Shown: positions 7,391 through 14,617 of the stretch, piece after piece
Layout of the letters: every line of letters starts with the position of its first letter
Position numbering within the stretch: the first letter of the stretch is position 1
DNA from: an uncultured Prevotella sp.
Lineage (GTDB): Bacteria; Bacteroidota; Bacteroidia; Bacteroidales; Bacteroidaceae
NCBI GenBank assembly: GCA_900553595.1
Contig: USEC01000042.1
Coordinates: 1 to 14,855, forward strand
DNA length: 14,855 bases
Reading direction: 5' to 3'
Notes under the pieces: generated by a model
The model's database searches: none
Told to the model about the DNA's origin: nothing
The model's input: only the letters and a program-made list of their open reading frames with translations
Program-made: the position numbers and the translations under genes

Positions 7391-8269
7391 TCAGATTTTG
7401 TAGAGGTCGTTGGCCTTCATGCGCAGGAACTTGTTCACCGACACTACCGTGCACAACGCCGTGATGACGATGCCGAAGAAGAACACGAGGGCGGCGGTGA
7501 TGGCAAGCACGTCCCATGTGAGTATCTCCATCATCTCAGGCTCATACACATAGAGCGCATAGACGCATCCCCCGAGCACGGCACATGCGAGCAATGCGGC
7601 AAGAAGCCCCACGAGCACGCTTCTGGTGACGAACGGACGGCGGATGAAACCCCATGACGCGCCCACAAGCTTCATGGTGTGTATGGAGAAGCGGCGCGCG
7701 TAGATGCCCAGACGCACGGTGTTGTTGATAAGCGAGAACGACACTATGGTGAGCAGAACGGCAAGCACAAGGAGCACGATGCTTATCTTGGCGATGTTCT
7801 GGTTCACACGGTCGATGAGGTCTTTCTGATACTTCACCTCGCTCACCTTGGGATAGTTCTTCAGCTCACGCGTTATGGTGCGCAGCGAGTCGCTGTTGGC
7901 ATAGTCGGCCTTGAGCGTTATCTCCACCGAGGAGAGGAATGGGTTGGTGTCGGCAAACTCGCGCGGGTCGGTGCCGAGGGCCTGTATTCCCTCACGCAGT
8001 GCCTGCTCCTTGCTGATGTATTCGAGACGGTGTATGTAGGGCTGACGCTTGAGCTTGGCGCAGAAATTGTGTGCCTCGCCCGGCGTCATGTCGTCCTGAA
8101 GCATCATTGTCACGACAATGTTCTGCTTCACATAAGCCGAAAGATTGCGTGCAGTGAGGACCGAAAACACTACCAAACCCAACAAAACAAGCACCATTGC
8201 GGTGCTTATACATAACGTGACGGCCTGCAATCCCTGACGATTGCGGGTATTGTTTCTTTTCTTTCCCAT
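7391..8269 (-). CDS. ftsX: Cell division protein FtsX (permease-like, with FtsE)
   Basis: FtsX is the membrane partner of the ATPase FtsE; the pair signals across the inner membrane to activate peptidoglycan hydrolases at the septum. The 292-residue protein starting MGKKRNNTRNRQG has a basic cytosolic N-terminus, a membrane helix at ~19-41, and a periplasmic domain ~42-163 (LSAYVKQNIVVTMMLQDDMT, FLSSVEITLKADY). Three more helices follow at ~165-187, ~212-237 and ~250-275. The signature RFSIHTMKLVGASWGFIRRPF lies at the start of the C-terminal FtsX/MacB-like domain. The frame remains open 26 codons upstream, but 8269 gives the normal start and follows a plausible promoter. No ftsE lies beside it; in Bacteroidales it is often elsewhere. 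First gene of the operon. Confidence 0.94.
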   Translation of the reverse strand: MGKKRNNTRNRQGLQAVTLCISTAMVLVLLGLVVFSVLTARNLSAYVKQNIVVTMMLQDDMTPGEAHNFCAKLKRQPYIHRLEYISKEQALREGIQALGTDPREFADTNPFLSSVEITLKADYANSDSLRTITRELKNYPKVSEVKYQKDLIDRVNQNIAKISIVLLVLAVLLTIVSFSLINNTVRLGIYARRFSIHTMKLVGASWGFIRRPFVTRSVLVGLLAALLACAVLGGCVYALYVYEPEMMEILTWDVLAITAALVFFFGIVITALCTVVSVNKFLRMKANDLYKI

Positions 8270-8302
8270 TTTCGAATTGGCTATATTATACCAAATTTCC
8301 TG

Positions 8303-8310
8303 CAAAGTAA
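8303..8310 (-). promoter_or_regulatory. Candidate -7 box for the ftsX-folK operon
   Basis: Read on the minus strand this is TTACTTTG, one mismatch from TAnnTTTG, located 33 bases upstream of the ftsX start. A TATAAT-like string lies between it and the start. No good -33 element is visible, so this is a tentative site. Confidence 0.3.
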
Positions 8311-8375
8311 CAAAAAATAATCCGCTTGCACGACAGTTTAACGACAATTAACAGCAACGGTATTGATATTTTGCA

Positions 8376-8383
8376 TACCTTTG
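8376..8383 (+). promoter_or_regulatory. -7 box for the radical SAM gene
   Basis: TACCTTTG matches the Bacteroidetes TAnnTTTG consensus exactly and lies 43 bases before the ATG, giving a ~35-nt leader. An AAAAGGAAAGC purine stretch precedes the start codon. The -33 region has no exact TTTG. Together with the leftward box at 8303-8310 it makes a divergent promoter region. Confidence 0.5.
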
Positions 8384-8426
8384 CCGGCAGTATTTTCAAC
8401 ATACCATAACTTAAAAGGAAAGCATC

Positions 8427-9206
8427 ATGGCAACAATAATCTACCCCTCACCCATCTTCGGACCAATACACAGCCGCAGGCTCGGAGTGTCGCTCGGCGT
8501 CAATCTGCAGCCCGGCGACGGAAAGGTATGCAGCTTCGACTGCATCTACTGCGAATGCGGATTCAACGCCGACCACCGTCCACACTCCCCCCGACCCACA
8601 CGCAAGCAGGTGGCGGAAGCCCTCGAAGAGACGCTGACAAGGATGAAAGCCGACGGCGGACACCTCGACGTGATAACCTTTGCAGGCAACGGCGAACCGA
8701 CCGGACACCCCGACTTCGCCGCCATAATGGACGACACCATCGCCCTGCGCGACCGCCATTTCCCGGAAGCCAAGGTATCGGTGCTCACGAACAGCACCTT
8801 CGCACACCGCCCCGACATACACGACGCGCTCATGAAAGTAGATAACAACATAATGAAACTCGACACCATCGACGACGACTACATACGCATGGTAGATAGG
8901 CCTGCAAGCCCTTCCTACCGCGCAAAGGACATAATCGACACGATAGCCTCATTCCACGGACACGCCATTGTGCAGACAATGTTCATGAAAGGCACCACCG
9001 GCGGTCGTGATGTGGACAACACCACCGACCGTTTCGTCAATCCCTGGCTCGAAGCACTGCGACGGATTGCCCCGCACGAAGTGATGATATACACCATCGA
9101 CCGCGAGACTCCCGACCACGGACTGCTGAAAGCCACACACGAAGAGCTCAACAACATACGCGACCGTGTGGCGGCTATGGGAATAGAATGCACAGCCTCG
9201 TATTGA
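8427..9206 (+). CDS. Radical SAM protein, COG0731 (wyosine-enzyme-related) type
   Basis: The 259-residue protein starts with PIFGPIHSRRLGVSLGVNL (9-27), the characteristic opening of COG0731 Fe-S oxidoreductases, followed by CSFDCIYCECG (35-45). Its CxxxCxxC cysteines 35, 39 and 42 bind the 4Fe-4S cluster that cleaves SAM. FAGNGEPTGHPDF (85-97) is the GEP motif and SVLTNSTF (118-125) a further core strand. Compared with archaeal tRNA-wyosine enzymes of the same group it lacks any obvious extra domain, so the substrate is unknown; in bacteria these are usually annotated only as radical SAM. It is transcribed alone, divergent from ftsX and convergent with the restriction endonuclease gene. Confidence 0.85.
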   Translation: MATIIYPSPIFGPIHSRRLGVSLGVNLQPGDGKVCSFDCIYCECGFNADHRPHSPRPTRKQVAEALEETLTRMKADGGHLDVITFAGNGEPTGHPDFAAIMDDTIALRDRHFPEAKVSVLTNSTFAHRPDIHDALMKVDNNIMKLDTIDDDYIRMVDRPASPSYRAKDIIDTIASFHGHAIVQTMFMKGTTGGRDVDNTTDRFVNPWLEALRRIAPHEVMIYTIDRETPDHGLLKATHEELNNIRDRVAAMGIECTASY

Positions 9207-9239
9207 GAGGCGACAGAAGCGTAAGTCACTGAAAACCAG

Positions 9240-9282
9240 ATGTAGTCACAGAAGCATCACACTACATTGCGGGTGTATGATG
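9240..9282. other. Inverted repeats in the convergent gap
   Basis: ATGTAGT (9240-9246) and ACTACAT (9261-9267) are a perfect inverted pair, and CATCACAC (9255-9262) can alternatively pair with GTGTATGATG (9273-9282) with a small bulge. They lie between the stops of the radical SAM and endonuclease genes, so they may end transcription from either side, but neither has a good T-run after it. Confidence 0.3.
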
Positions 9283-10065
9283 TTAAAAAACAGTATCGAC
9301 CCTATACCCGATCCATCGCGCCTTTGCCAACAATTCTATATAGTCGTTGTCGTTGAGAACGGCGACCCAGCTGCTGCACATTTTCTTCACGCCCTGCGAG
9401 TTCATAATCGATACGCTCGTAGTCCGTCCGCCGCCTTCGCGCGGTTGAACTATCGCGCCCCAATCCTCAACAGAAAGGCAGTCCTGATAAAATGCAGCGA
9501 CATAAGTAGGAAGTCCATCTATGAAATCCCAAAGCACAGCAAGCAAATGGTTTGTGGTTCTGTGATGGGCTTTCCAGTCGAAAGAATTCACAAGCCCCAC
9601 ACGCTGCTCTCCAATCAACGGTTTGGGAACCTTTGATGCAGAAGGAGTACCTCCACATGTTGCCTTTACCTCGATACCACCATATTTGAAAGGACTGAAA
9701 TGCTCTTTATCAACAGGACTTCTTTTACCGTTGTTCTCAACAACAAGAGAGTCGAAATATGCTTTCTTTTCAGGAGTATCAACCAAAAGAAGATCCGGAT
9801 ACCCATCCTGATGAAGATTCGACTCCAACTTGCCTCTTGACTTTTTCACGACACTACGAGCGAAATACTCACCTATCATTCCACTCAAATTTCTCATGCC
9901 AAGTGTCTCAAAAATGTTTATGTCAAAACGCATTGTGGTCTCGCTAAGTTCCTTAAGGGCGTTGTTAGCATAATTCATTGCATCCACAACATCCTGCGAC
10001 GACAGCACCGCCGTACCTCCACAAGCGACTGTCAGATTTCTGTTTTGGATATAGTCTCTATTCAT
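9283..10065 (-). CDS. Type II restriction endonuclease, PD-(D/E)xK fold, specificity unknown
   Basis: The 260-residue protein carries a classic nuclease site: QDGYPDLLLVD (86-96) gives Pro90-Asp91, and YGGIEVKATCGG (128-139) gives Glu132-x-Lys134. A further acid, Glu66 in GMIGEYFA, fits the first catalytic helix. A large insertion of about 40 residues separates Asp91 from Glu132, within the normal range. It lies directly downstream of, and on the same strand as, a C5-cytosine methyltransferase, which is the main reason to call it the cognate restriction enzyme. It is longer than a minimal nuclease and probably binds DNA on its own. The family and recognition site cannot be decided by eye. The gene is clearly AT-richer than the flanking operon. 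No Shine-Dalgarno is visible; a TATAAA-like string lies ~40 bases upstream. Confidence 0.8.
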   Translation of the reverse strand: MNRDYIQNRNLTVACGGTAVLSSQDVVDAMNYANNALKELSETTMRFDINIFETLGMRNLSGMIGEYFARSVVKKSRGKLESNLHQDGYPDLLLVDTPEKKAYFDSLVVENNGKRSPVDKEHFSPFKYGGIEVKATCGGTPSASKVPKPLIGEQRVGLVNSFDWKAHHRTTNHLLAVLWDFIDGLPTYVAAFYQDCLSVEDWGAIVQPREGGGRTTSVSIMNSQGVKKMCSSWVAVLNDNDYIELLAKARWIGYRVDTVF

Positions 10066-10123
10066 AACTATTAGTATTTTGATTTCTCCGAAACAGAGGC
10101 TTTATATGATATGACCCAGACAC

Positions 10124-10150
10124 AAAAAAGCCCCCTTAATCAAAGAGGGC
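10124..10150 (-). terminator. Intrinsic terminator between methyltransferase and endonuclease genes
   Basis: On the minus strand GCCCTCTT and AAGGGGGC (10143-10150 and 10130-10137) form a stem with one mismatch and a 5-base loop, followed by TTTTTT (10129-10124). This is a textbook rho-independent terminator reading toward the endonuclease gene. It ends the candidate small RNA and would also limit read-through from the methyltransferase into the endonuclease, whose start is 59 bases beyond. Confidence 0.8.
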
Positions 10151-10305
10151 GCAGAAGAGGTTGTTGCGTATCAAGGCTTAGCACAGCCCACTTCAGACAA
10201 CAACCCACCTATCCACGCCCCCGTATGAGCATGAACATCCATTGAGTTGGCTGAACTGAAGTTTATTTGAAGTGCTAATTCTGATACCCAGTCGAGTCAA
10301 GGATT
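10124..10305 (-). ncRNA. Candidate structured small RNA (~180 nt) in the restriction-modification locus
   Basis: The minus-strand transcript of this gap folds into a long hairpin of nested stems, given as plus-strand coordinates: 10282-10287 with 10168-10173 (GTATCA/TGATAC), 10272-10276 with 10180-10184 (AGCAC/GTGCT), 10256-10262 with 10190-10196 (ACTTCAG/CTGAAGT), 10243-10249 with 10201-10207 (one G-U pair), and 10229-10233 with 10214-10218. A TAGATTTG -7 box lies just upstream and an intrinsic terminator follows. Size and shape, an extended rod with an asymmetric internal bulge (9 by 5 nt), recall 6S RNA, but I do not recognise its sequence. A competing fold pairs GGTTGTTG with CAACAACC (10198-10205, 10159-10166). 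It may regulate the neighbouring genes, or be a host RNA beside which they inserted. Confidence 0.5.
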
Positions 10306-10310
10306 TTATG

Positions 10311-10318
10311 CAAATCTA
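10311..10318 (-). promoter_or_regulatory. -7 box upstream of the candidate small RNA
   Basis: On the minus strand this reads TAGATTTG, an exact TAnnTTTG match, and it is identical to the box upstream of the methyltransferase (11826-11833). Both have an ATTCGTAA or TTTCGTAA string 18-19 bases before, a possible shared -33 region. It lies 14 bases after the methyltransferase stop, so a start near 10304 would give a transcript independent of that gene. Confidence 0.5.
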
Positions 10319-10332
10319 TTTATGTCAATATC

Positions 10333-11628
10333 TTACGAATTTGAAATTGCAATTATATGTTTTATTATCTTGTCAGCGAAAAGCGGCGGAACGCTCTCAC
10401 CTATCGTATCTCTAATCAATCCATCAGGCACAAGCTTGCCACCTATCTCAAAAGAATAAGGATATTGTGCAATGGTTTGTATTATCAGACCTTCGTACAG
10501 CGACAACACTCTGTCCTGGGCAGGATGAAGTTTGTTGTCGGAACAGGCATACTGGAAATTCTGAGTCAATGTGCTTGCCGGCATATCCCAACTCATTCGC
10601 TTGTATGCACTCACAAAAGCCCTCATGATTCTTTTTTCTCCCGTCTTTTTATCAATTGTATAAGGTCTCGGTAGCAACGCTCCACATTTTTCACAATACA
10701 AAGGGGTGCTGGTATTAGCCCTATTGACCCCTTCCGAATTATGCTTTGCGCCATGCAAGGTGTTGCCTTGATACATACATTCAGGATTGATACACTGATT
10801 GTTCATAGCCGTTTGTCCTTCTGGAGTGTTGTGAACCCACGACAATTTAGCATCGTCCAACAGCGGAACCTTATGGAGTTTGTTATCGGGATTCACGTTT
10901 TCTCCCTTTCGCGAACTTATAGGGGGCAAATCATAAATCACATCACGCAATGTAAGCCAGTGTTTTGTGAACATGGTGTCCTTCTCAGAAAAGGTCGGTT
11001 CCGGTATCAAACGATTGACTTTACGAAATTCTTCCTTTCCTTTTGGATTACGCGTAAGAACTGTAATCAGACGATTTCTGTGTTGGGGAACACCATAATC
11101 GGCAACATCCACGACTTGAGGACTTCCCACATATTCTGCACCAAGTTCTCTGTTTATATAATCGATGATGTTAATTACTTTCCCATTATCCTCAATAACC
11201 GTATTGGTCATATTGGGGACATTCTCAAAAATCACCCATTCGGGTTTCAATTCCTTCACGATTTCAACAGCCGGCATGATGAGCCTGTTTCGTGGGTCAA
11301 ACCCAGAACGAATACCTTTTTTAAAGTTGCTCAATATAGTGCCCATACCGTTTGAGGACATTCCTTGGCATGGCGGAGTCGCAATGACAATGAACGGGCT
11401 TTCAGAGTACTTATCCTTGTAATATTTTATTATGTCATCTTTGAGATTCCAGATATCTCCACAAAAGCCTTTAGCTTCAGGAAAATTATGCAGAAAGAGC
11501 CGCATGCGCTCCGGTAACAGTTCGCATGCGACGACAGTATCAATTTCATTCGCTTTAAGTCCCAAGTCGCCGATTCCCGAAGAACAAAAAAGACTTACAG
11601 CTTTCTTTCTGTTTTTTTTATTTATCAT
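10333..11628 (-). CDS. C5-cytosine DNA methyltransferase (type II restriction-modification)
   Basis: The 431-residue enzyme methylates cytosine C5 from SAM to protect the host from the adjacent nuclease. Motifs in order: I, VSLFCSSGIGDLGL (11-24); IV, ATPPCQGMSSNG (83-94) with catalytic Cys87; VI, FENVPNM (134-140); VIII, QHRNR (182-186); IX, RMSWDMPASTLT (344-355); X, GESVPPLFADKI (410-421), with Glu where Asn is usual. Between VIII and IX the target recognition region contains CINPEC (279-284) and YCEKC (311-315), a Cys4 set likely to bind zinc. The site recognised cannot be read from the sequence. ATG at 11628 is the only start giving the standard N-terminus. The codon bias is visibly AT-richer than the flanking ftsX operon and MATE gene, which suggests horizontal transfer. 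It precedes the endonuclease, separated by a candidate small RNA and terminator. Confidence 0.93.
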   Translation of the reverse strand: MINKKNRKKAVSLFCSSGIGDLGLKANEIDTVVACELLPERMRLFLHNFPEAKGFCGDIWNLKDDIIKYYKDKYSESPFIVIATPPCQGMSSNGMGTILSNFKKGIRSGFDPRNRLIMPAVEIVKELKPEWVIFENVPNMTNTVIEDNGKVINIIDYINRELGAEYVGSPQVVDVADYGVPQHRNRLITVLTRNPKGKEEFRKVNRLIPEPTFSEKDTMFTKHWLTLRDVIYDLPPISSRKGENVNPDNKLHKVPLLDDAKLSWVHNTPEGQTAMNNQCINPECMYQGNTLHGAKHNSEGVNRANTSTPLYCEKCGALLPRPYTIDKKTGEKRIMRAFVSAYKRMSWDMPASTLTQNFQYACSDNKLHPAQDRVLSLYEGLIIQTIAQYPYSFEIGGKLVPDGLIRDTIGESVPPLFADKIIKHIIAISNS

Positions 11629-11802
11629 TTAGTTAGAAACATATCTTTATTCCAACAAATCTCTTTGTTTGCCTTTCACTCGCCAATTGACTGCAAACCC
11701 CAAAGTCTGCGAAGCCTCATTGGTTTGTAAAGCATGCCAACAACCGTACCCGCTTCATGTCCCACGAGAACTGCTTTTCTGACAATTCAACACAAGCTTC
11801 AT
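11625..11802 (-). other. Leader of the methyltransferase gene with chained mini-ORFs
   Basis: Three tiny frames on the minus strand are joined by ATGA stop-start overlaps: 11802-11755 (MKLVLNCQKSSSRGT), 11758-11717 (MKRVRLLACFTNQ) and 11720-11676 (MRLRRLWGLQSIGE). After a 33-base gap a fourth, 11642-11625 (MFLTK), overlaps the methyltransferase start by the same ATGA. AGGGG precedes the first and GGGA the second start. The peptides are short and basic and resemble nothing I know. They may be regulatory upstream ORFs that control ribosome access to the methyltransferase; chance is a real alternative, since ATGA is common. Confidence 0.35.
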
Positions 11803-11825
11803 TCAACCCCTAATGAATTCCATTA

Positions 11826-11833
11826 CAAATCTA
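11826..11833 (-). promoter_or_regulatory. -7 box for the methyltransferase gene
   Basis: On the minus strand this reads TAGATTTG, an exact TAnnTTTG. TTTC lies 19 bases before it, a 3-of-4 match to the -33 TTTG. A start about 7 bases downstream falls just before the first mini-ORF and gives a ~190-nt leader. The remaining gene-free bases 11834-11921 are AT-rich with a GAATT/AATTC palindrome and nothing else I can name. Confidence 0.5.
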
Positions 11834-11921
11834 TAAAAATAAATTGAATTACGAAATTCATCCTTTGATAAATTTAGCTAAAACAGCAATATTTCATAAA
11901 AAACACACTTGAAGCGGTTTT

Positions 11922-13277
11922 CTACCTATTGCACCACCACGAGTAGCCTGCAATCCCAAGCGTAGTAAGCATTTCCGACAAGGCGAGGGCAAGCCAAATA
12001 CCGTTTTCACCAAGCAGAAGGGGAAGCACGATGAAGCTTGGCACAAGCAGCAGGAGTCCGCGCAGAAGGGCGAACACCATAGCCGGACGCACACGCTCAA
12101 TGCTCTGGAAATAGCCGATACATGTGAGATTTATGATGAAAAACACAAACGAGACGGCGATTAGCGGAAACCCATTGACGGCAAGCGGAAAGGCTGCCTC
12201 GCTGCTGTTCACAAACAGTTCGACGAGCTGCTGCGGGAGAAGCACGAACGCTCCGCTCACAGCCAAGCCGCACGCAAAAGCCGTAAGCAGAGCCACATGC
12301 AGCGTGGAACGCACACGCCGGCTGTCGCCACTGCCGTAGTTGAAACTGACAATAGGCTGCGCCGACTGCGCCACGGCATTGCCTATCATGAAGACAAAGG
12401 GCGTATAATAGCAAGCGATGCCGAATGCCCCGATGCCGGCGTCGCCCATATAGAAGCCGAAGACATAGTTGCCCACAAGCGCAAGCACCGCCATCGTACA
12501 CTCACCCATGAGTGCGGAGAGTCCGATGGTGCACAGATAGGATATGTTGCGGATGGAATAGAGCAGCGAACGGCGGCTCCACTTCAGCCGTATTGGGCGC
12601 AGCTGCCGTGCAGCGAAGAACATATACCACACTGCTATAGCTCCACCAAGAAGCATACTCAGCGCAGAGGCGATGGCTGCGCCGAAGAGTCCCCAACCGA
12701 GGACGACTATCATAAGCCAGTCGAGCACGACATTAGCCCCTGCCGCCACGACATTGCACCACATGGCAAGCCGCGGATTGCCGTCGAGACGGATGACAAA
12801 CAGCAGCAAAGCCTGCCACACGCCGAACAGTTCGCCGGGCATGAAACCCAGCATATAGTCGCGCACCAAAGGCAGAAGAGCGTCAGTGGACCCCAGCATA
12901 CGCCCCACGGCCGACGGAAACAGCATCACAGGCACAATCATGGCGATTATCACCAGCGTGGCGAAGATCCACGCCTGCGTCACGTTGATGCGTGCCGCCT
13001 TGAGCTTCTGCTGCGCCATGTGGATGGAAGCCACCACCGAACAGCCGCCGCCCATCATCAGTCCCAACCCCGTAGCTACCATGAGTATAGGCACACAGAT
13101 GTTTATCGCAGCGATACCGTCGGCTCCCACGGCATGACCGACAAAGACTCCGTCGATGATTGTCATCGCCGATATGCTCAGCATACCGAACAACGTGGGA
13201 ATGAAATAACGACCGAAAAGACGCGGAATGCTCAACGTGCTCAAGTCGATGGCATCCTTTGTTAGTTTCTCTGACAT
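11922..13277 (-). CDS. MATE family efflux transporter
   Basis: The 451-residue inner membrane protein has about twelve hydrophobic segments in two halves, and opens with the family segment MTIIDGVFVGHAVGADGIAAIN (38-59), followed by GLGLMMGGGCSVVAS. The second half carries NAVAQSAQPIVSFNYGSGD, the MATE signature counterpart. Such proteins export cationic drugs or metabolites against Na+ or H+ gradients; the substrate here is not predictable. MepA-like members are the closest in style. The gene is GC-rich, unlike the restriction-modification genes beside it. A small hairpin (TAAAAC/GTTTTA, 13283-13298) lies 5 bases before the start codon and could hide the ribosome binding site. The 137-base gap to the MFS gene holds no other feature I can support, so co-transcription is uncertain. 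Confidence 0.92.
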   Translation of the reverse strand: MSEKLTKDAIDLSTLSIPRLFGRYFIPTLFGMLSISAMTIIDGVFVGHAVGADGIAAINICVPILMVATGLGLMMGGGCSVVASIHMAQQKLKAARINVTQAWIFATLVIIAMIVPVMLFPSAVGRMLGSTDALLPLVRDYMLGFMPGELFGVWQALLLFVIRLDGNPRLAMWCNVVAAGANVVLDWLMIVVLGWGLFGAAIASALSMLLGGAIAVWYMFFAARQLRPIRLKWSRRSLLYSIRNISYLCTIGLSALMGECTMAVLALVGNYVFGFYMGDAGIGAFGIACYYTPFVFMIGNAVAQSAQPIVSFNYGSGDSRRVRSTLHVALLTAFACGLAVSGAFVLLPQQLVELFVNSSEAAFPLAVNGFPLIAVSFVFFIINLTCIGYFQSIERVRPAMVFALLRGLLLLVPSFIVLPLLLGENGIWLALALSEMLTTLGIAGYSWWCNR

Positions 13278-13414
13278 AATTCTAAAACAGCGGTTTTACG
13301 TTTTTGGGGAGTCAAGGAGTAGGCGGAAAGTCTCTGTTCCCAATATGGTTTCCCGGCTATTGAGAAATGACTGATACTTTTACAGCGACAAGATATACCT
13401 GTCAGCATATTTCA

Positions 13415-14617
13415 TTATTTCCTAATCTTGTGTCCTGCCTGTCCGTAATAGAAAATGAACAGGAAGCAAGGCACAGCGAGCCAATAGGCATTCTGTGCAC
13501 CAAATGAGTCTTTAAGTGCACCAAACAATGTCGGTACGACCGCTCCTCCGGCAATGGCCATAGTAAGCAAAGCACTGCCCGACTTGGTAAAGCGTCCAAG
13601 GTCTGCCATTGCCAACGGCCACAGCGCAGGCCACAACAACGAGCATCCAAGAGCCATGAGGAATATTGCCCATATTGATGTCTGGGCAGGAAGCAACACA
13701 ACAAGCAGCGACCCTACCACACCTAATGATGCACAGATGCGCATAGCACCATCCTGCGACAGATATTTTGGTATAAGCACAATGCCACAAATGTATCCTA
13801 CTACCATACCTATGCTTGGTATCCACGCATAGCGGTCGGGAGAAGGTAGGCCTACTGCCGTGGCATAGTCGATGGCAGTACTGAGCGCGAGGGTTTCAAC
13901 GCCAACATAAACAAACAGGGCAAAAACGCCGAGCAGCAAGTGCGGAAACTGCCATATCGACGTCTTGCTTGCTGCATAAGGGCAGTCGTCGGCAGAATTC
14001 TTATCCTCACCGGTTGCTTTCACTTCAGGCAAAGGAGCAACAAGAGAAATGATGCTCAACAACACAAACACACCAATGATGATATAGAACGGCAAGTAAA
14101 GGTCGGCTATCTGCACATTGGTACTGTCAGGCACTACGGCAGCAAAGAAGAGTGGAGCAACAGGCCAAGCAAGCTTGTTGCATATTCCCATCATACTGAT
14201 ACGGCGTGCGGCACTATTGATAGAACCAAGTATTGTGATATATGGATTTACCGAAGCCTGCAGATAGGCATTGGCTGTGCCACTCATGAACGAAGCCGCC
14301 AGGAATTGTATGAAGCTCTCGTTCTTAGCCGACATCACGAACACCACGAAAGCCAAGGCAAAAATAACAAACGAGATAGCCATAGTACGCTTGTAGCCTA
14401 CAACTGCGATGGTGCGCGAAGCCGGATAGCCAAAGAGGATGAACGGAATGAATGTGGCTGCCAACAGCATGTATGCCACTCCCGAAGACAGATTAAGCGA
14501 TTCTTTCAATACGGGGATAAGAAAGGAGTTGATGCCTAACGCAAAACCTAATGTGAAAAACATCAGTCCAACAAACGCCAATGGTATGGCGAAGTTCTTG
14601 CTTGATTGCTGTGCCAT
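13415..14617 (-). CDS. Sugar MFS permease, FucP/GluP type (glucose/galactose or related)
   Basis: The 400-residue protein has twelve hydrophobic segments and the features of the fucose-galactose-glucose H+ symporter family. These are an N-terminal FFTLGFALGINSFLIPVLK (20-38) and ANAYLQASVNPYITILGS (115-132) with Asn124-Pro125 in the conserved NPY. In the second half WQFPHLLLGVFALFVYVGVE and SGSALLTMAIAGGAVVP match that family, and the end is FYYGQAGHKIRK. Members import L-fucose, glucose, galactose or N-acetylglucosamine with protons; which one cannot be told. Residues ~205-220 (GEDKNSADDCPYAASK) form the central cytosolic loop. No glycoside hydrolase or regulator lies in the window. Confidence 0.88.
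   Translation of the reverse strand: MAQQSSKNFAIPLAFVGLMFFTLGFALGINSFLIPVLKESLNLSSGVAYMLLAATFIPFILFGYPASRTIAVVGYKRTMAISFVIFALAFVVFVMSAKNESFIQFLAASFMSGTANAYLQASVNPYITILGSINSAARRISMMGICNKLAWPVAPLFFAAVVPDSTNVQIADLYLPFYIIIGVFVLLSIISLVAPLPEVKATGEDKNSADDCPYAASKTSIWQFPHLLLGVFALFVYVGVETLALSTAIDYATAVGLPSPDRYAWIPSIGMVVGYICGIVLIPKYLSQDGAMRICASLGVVGSLLVVLLPAQTSIWAIFLMALGCSLLWPALWPLAMADLGRFTKSGSALLTMAIAGGAVVPTLFGALKDSFGAQNAYWLAVPCFLFIFYYGQAGHKIRK

Noticed and set aside
8270..8347. 26-codon N-terminal extension of FtsX
   Set aside because: It would cover the likely promoter, and the extension is not FtsX-like; MGKKRN is a normal start.
10124..10305. tRNA, tmRNA or SRP RNA identity for the structured gap
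   Set aside because: No T-loop GTTCRA motif, no cloverleaf spacing, and no SRP GGAA tetraloop domain.
9207..11921. Direct repeats or att sites flanking the restriction-modification genes
   Set aside because: Comparing both flanks by eye gave no shared string of convincing length.
12297..13265. Open frame (+) opposite the MATE gene
   Set aside because: Antisense shadow; no plausible fold in the His/Arg-rich translation.
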